Shown: piece by piece, positions 64,000 to 64,000 of the stretch | How positions within the stretch are numbered: position 1 is the stretch's first letter | How the letters are laid out: each line of letters starts with the position of its first letter | Source: Zygaena filipendulae | Lineage: Eukaryota; Arthropoda; Insecta; Lepidoptera; Zygaenidae | Direction: 5' to 3' | Length of the DNA stretch: 64,000 nt | Assembly: GCA_907165275.2 (NCBI GenBank) | Contig: OU015659.1 | Span: 12,070,501-12,134,500, forward strand | The notes under the pieces: generated by a model | What the model saw: the letters and a program-made list of their open reading frames with translations, nothing else | The model's database searches: none | What the model was told of the DNA's origin: nothing | Position numbers and translations under genes: made by a program

Positions 64000-64000
64000 T

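Overview
The window looks like a gene-poor, A+T-rich piece of an insect nuclear genome, most likely from a moth or butterfly. The main reason is the density of short elements running from TCCTACTAATATTATAAATG to a GC-rich hairpin and CTAG. Other reasons are the 'AACCGACTTC' repeat blocks, an RTE-like LINE and a tRNA-derived SINE, all of which I associate with lepidopteran genomes. There is no bacterial gene organisation, no CRISPR array and no recognisable conventional host protein gene. Almost everything that can be named is a transposable element.

The centrepiece is a nested stack at 42.0-51.6 kb. An old Helitron-like repeat was entered by a palindromic MITE (42054-42290). It was also entered by a 3.0-kb DNA transposon whose decayed minus-strand transposase resembles the Sola superfamily (ends 42447 and 51514, inverted termini, ATAT duplication). 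That transposon was entered by a complete BEL/Pao LTR retrotransposon (42569-48630). The BEL/Pao copy has identical 206-bp LTRs, a GACGG target duplication, a primer-binding site matching tRNA-Tyr and one uninterrupted 1718-codon gag-pol frame, so it looks recent and possibly still competent.

Other parts, left to right: 0-8.3 kb holds a Harbinger-like MITE, two hAT MITEs, copies of a MITE with paired TGACGTCA sites, a possible solo LTR and a mariner-like palindrome. 8.4-9 kb has one foldback MITE inside another. 9-32 kb is mainly Helitron-like copies, SINE pieces and simple repeats. 32.9-33.6 kb has two hAT MITEs inside one older repeat. 34-42 kb has further repeats and a nested MITE pair. 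52-62 kb carries a 1.6-kb element with TAA duplication enclosing a repeat rich in GCCAT motifs, a LINE 3' end inside a MITE, a CpG-rich region that may be a host first exon, and a pogo-like element with a pipsqueak-type helix-turn-helix remnant. The right edge (63163-63999) cuts an RTE-like LINE reverse transcriptase on the minus strand.

The elements are independent insertions rather than a pathway. I found no convincing new multi-gene system. The strongest leads are the intact BEL/Pao copy, the readable nesting order, the MITE family that spreads paired CRE-type palindromes, and several long near-perfect hairpins.
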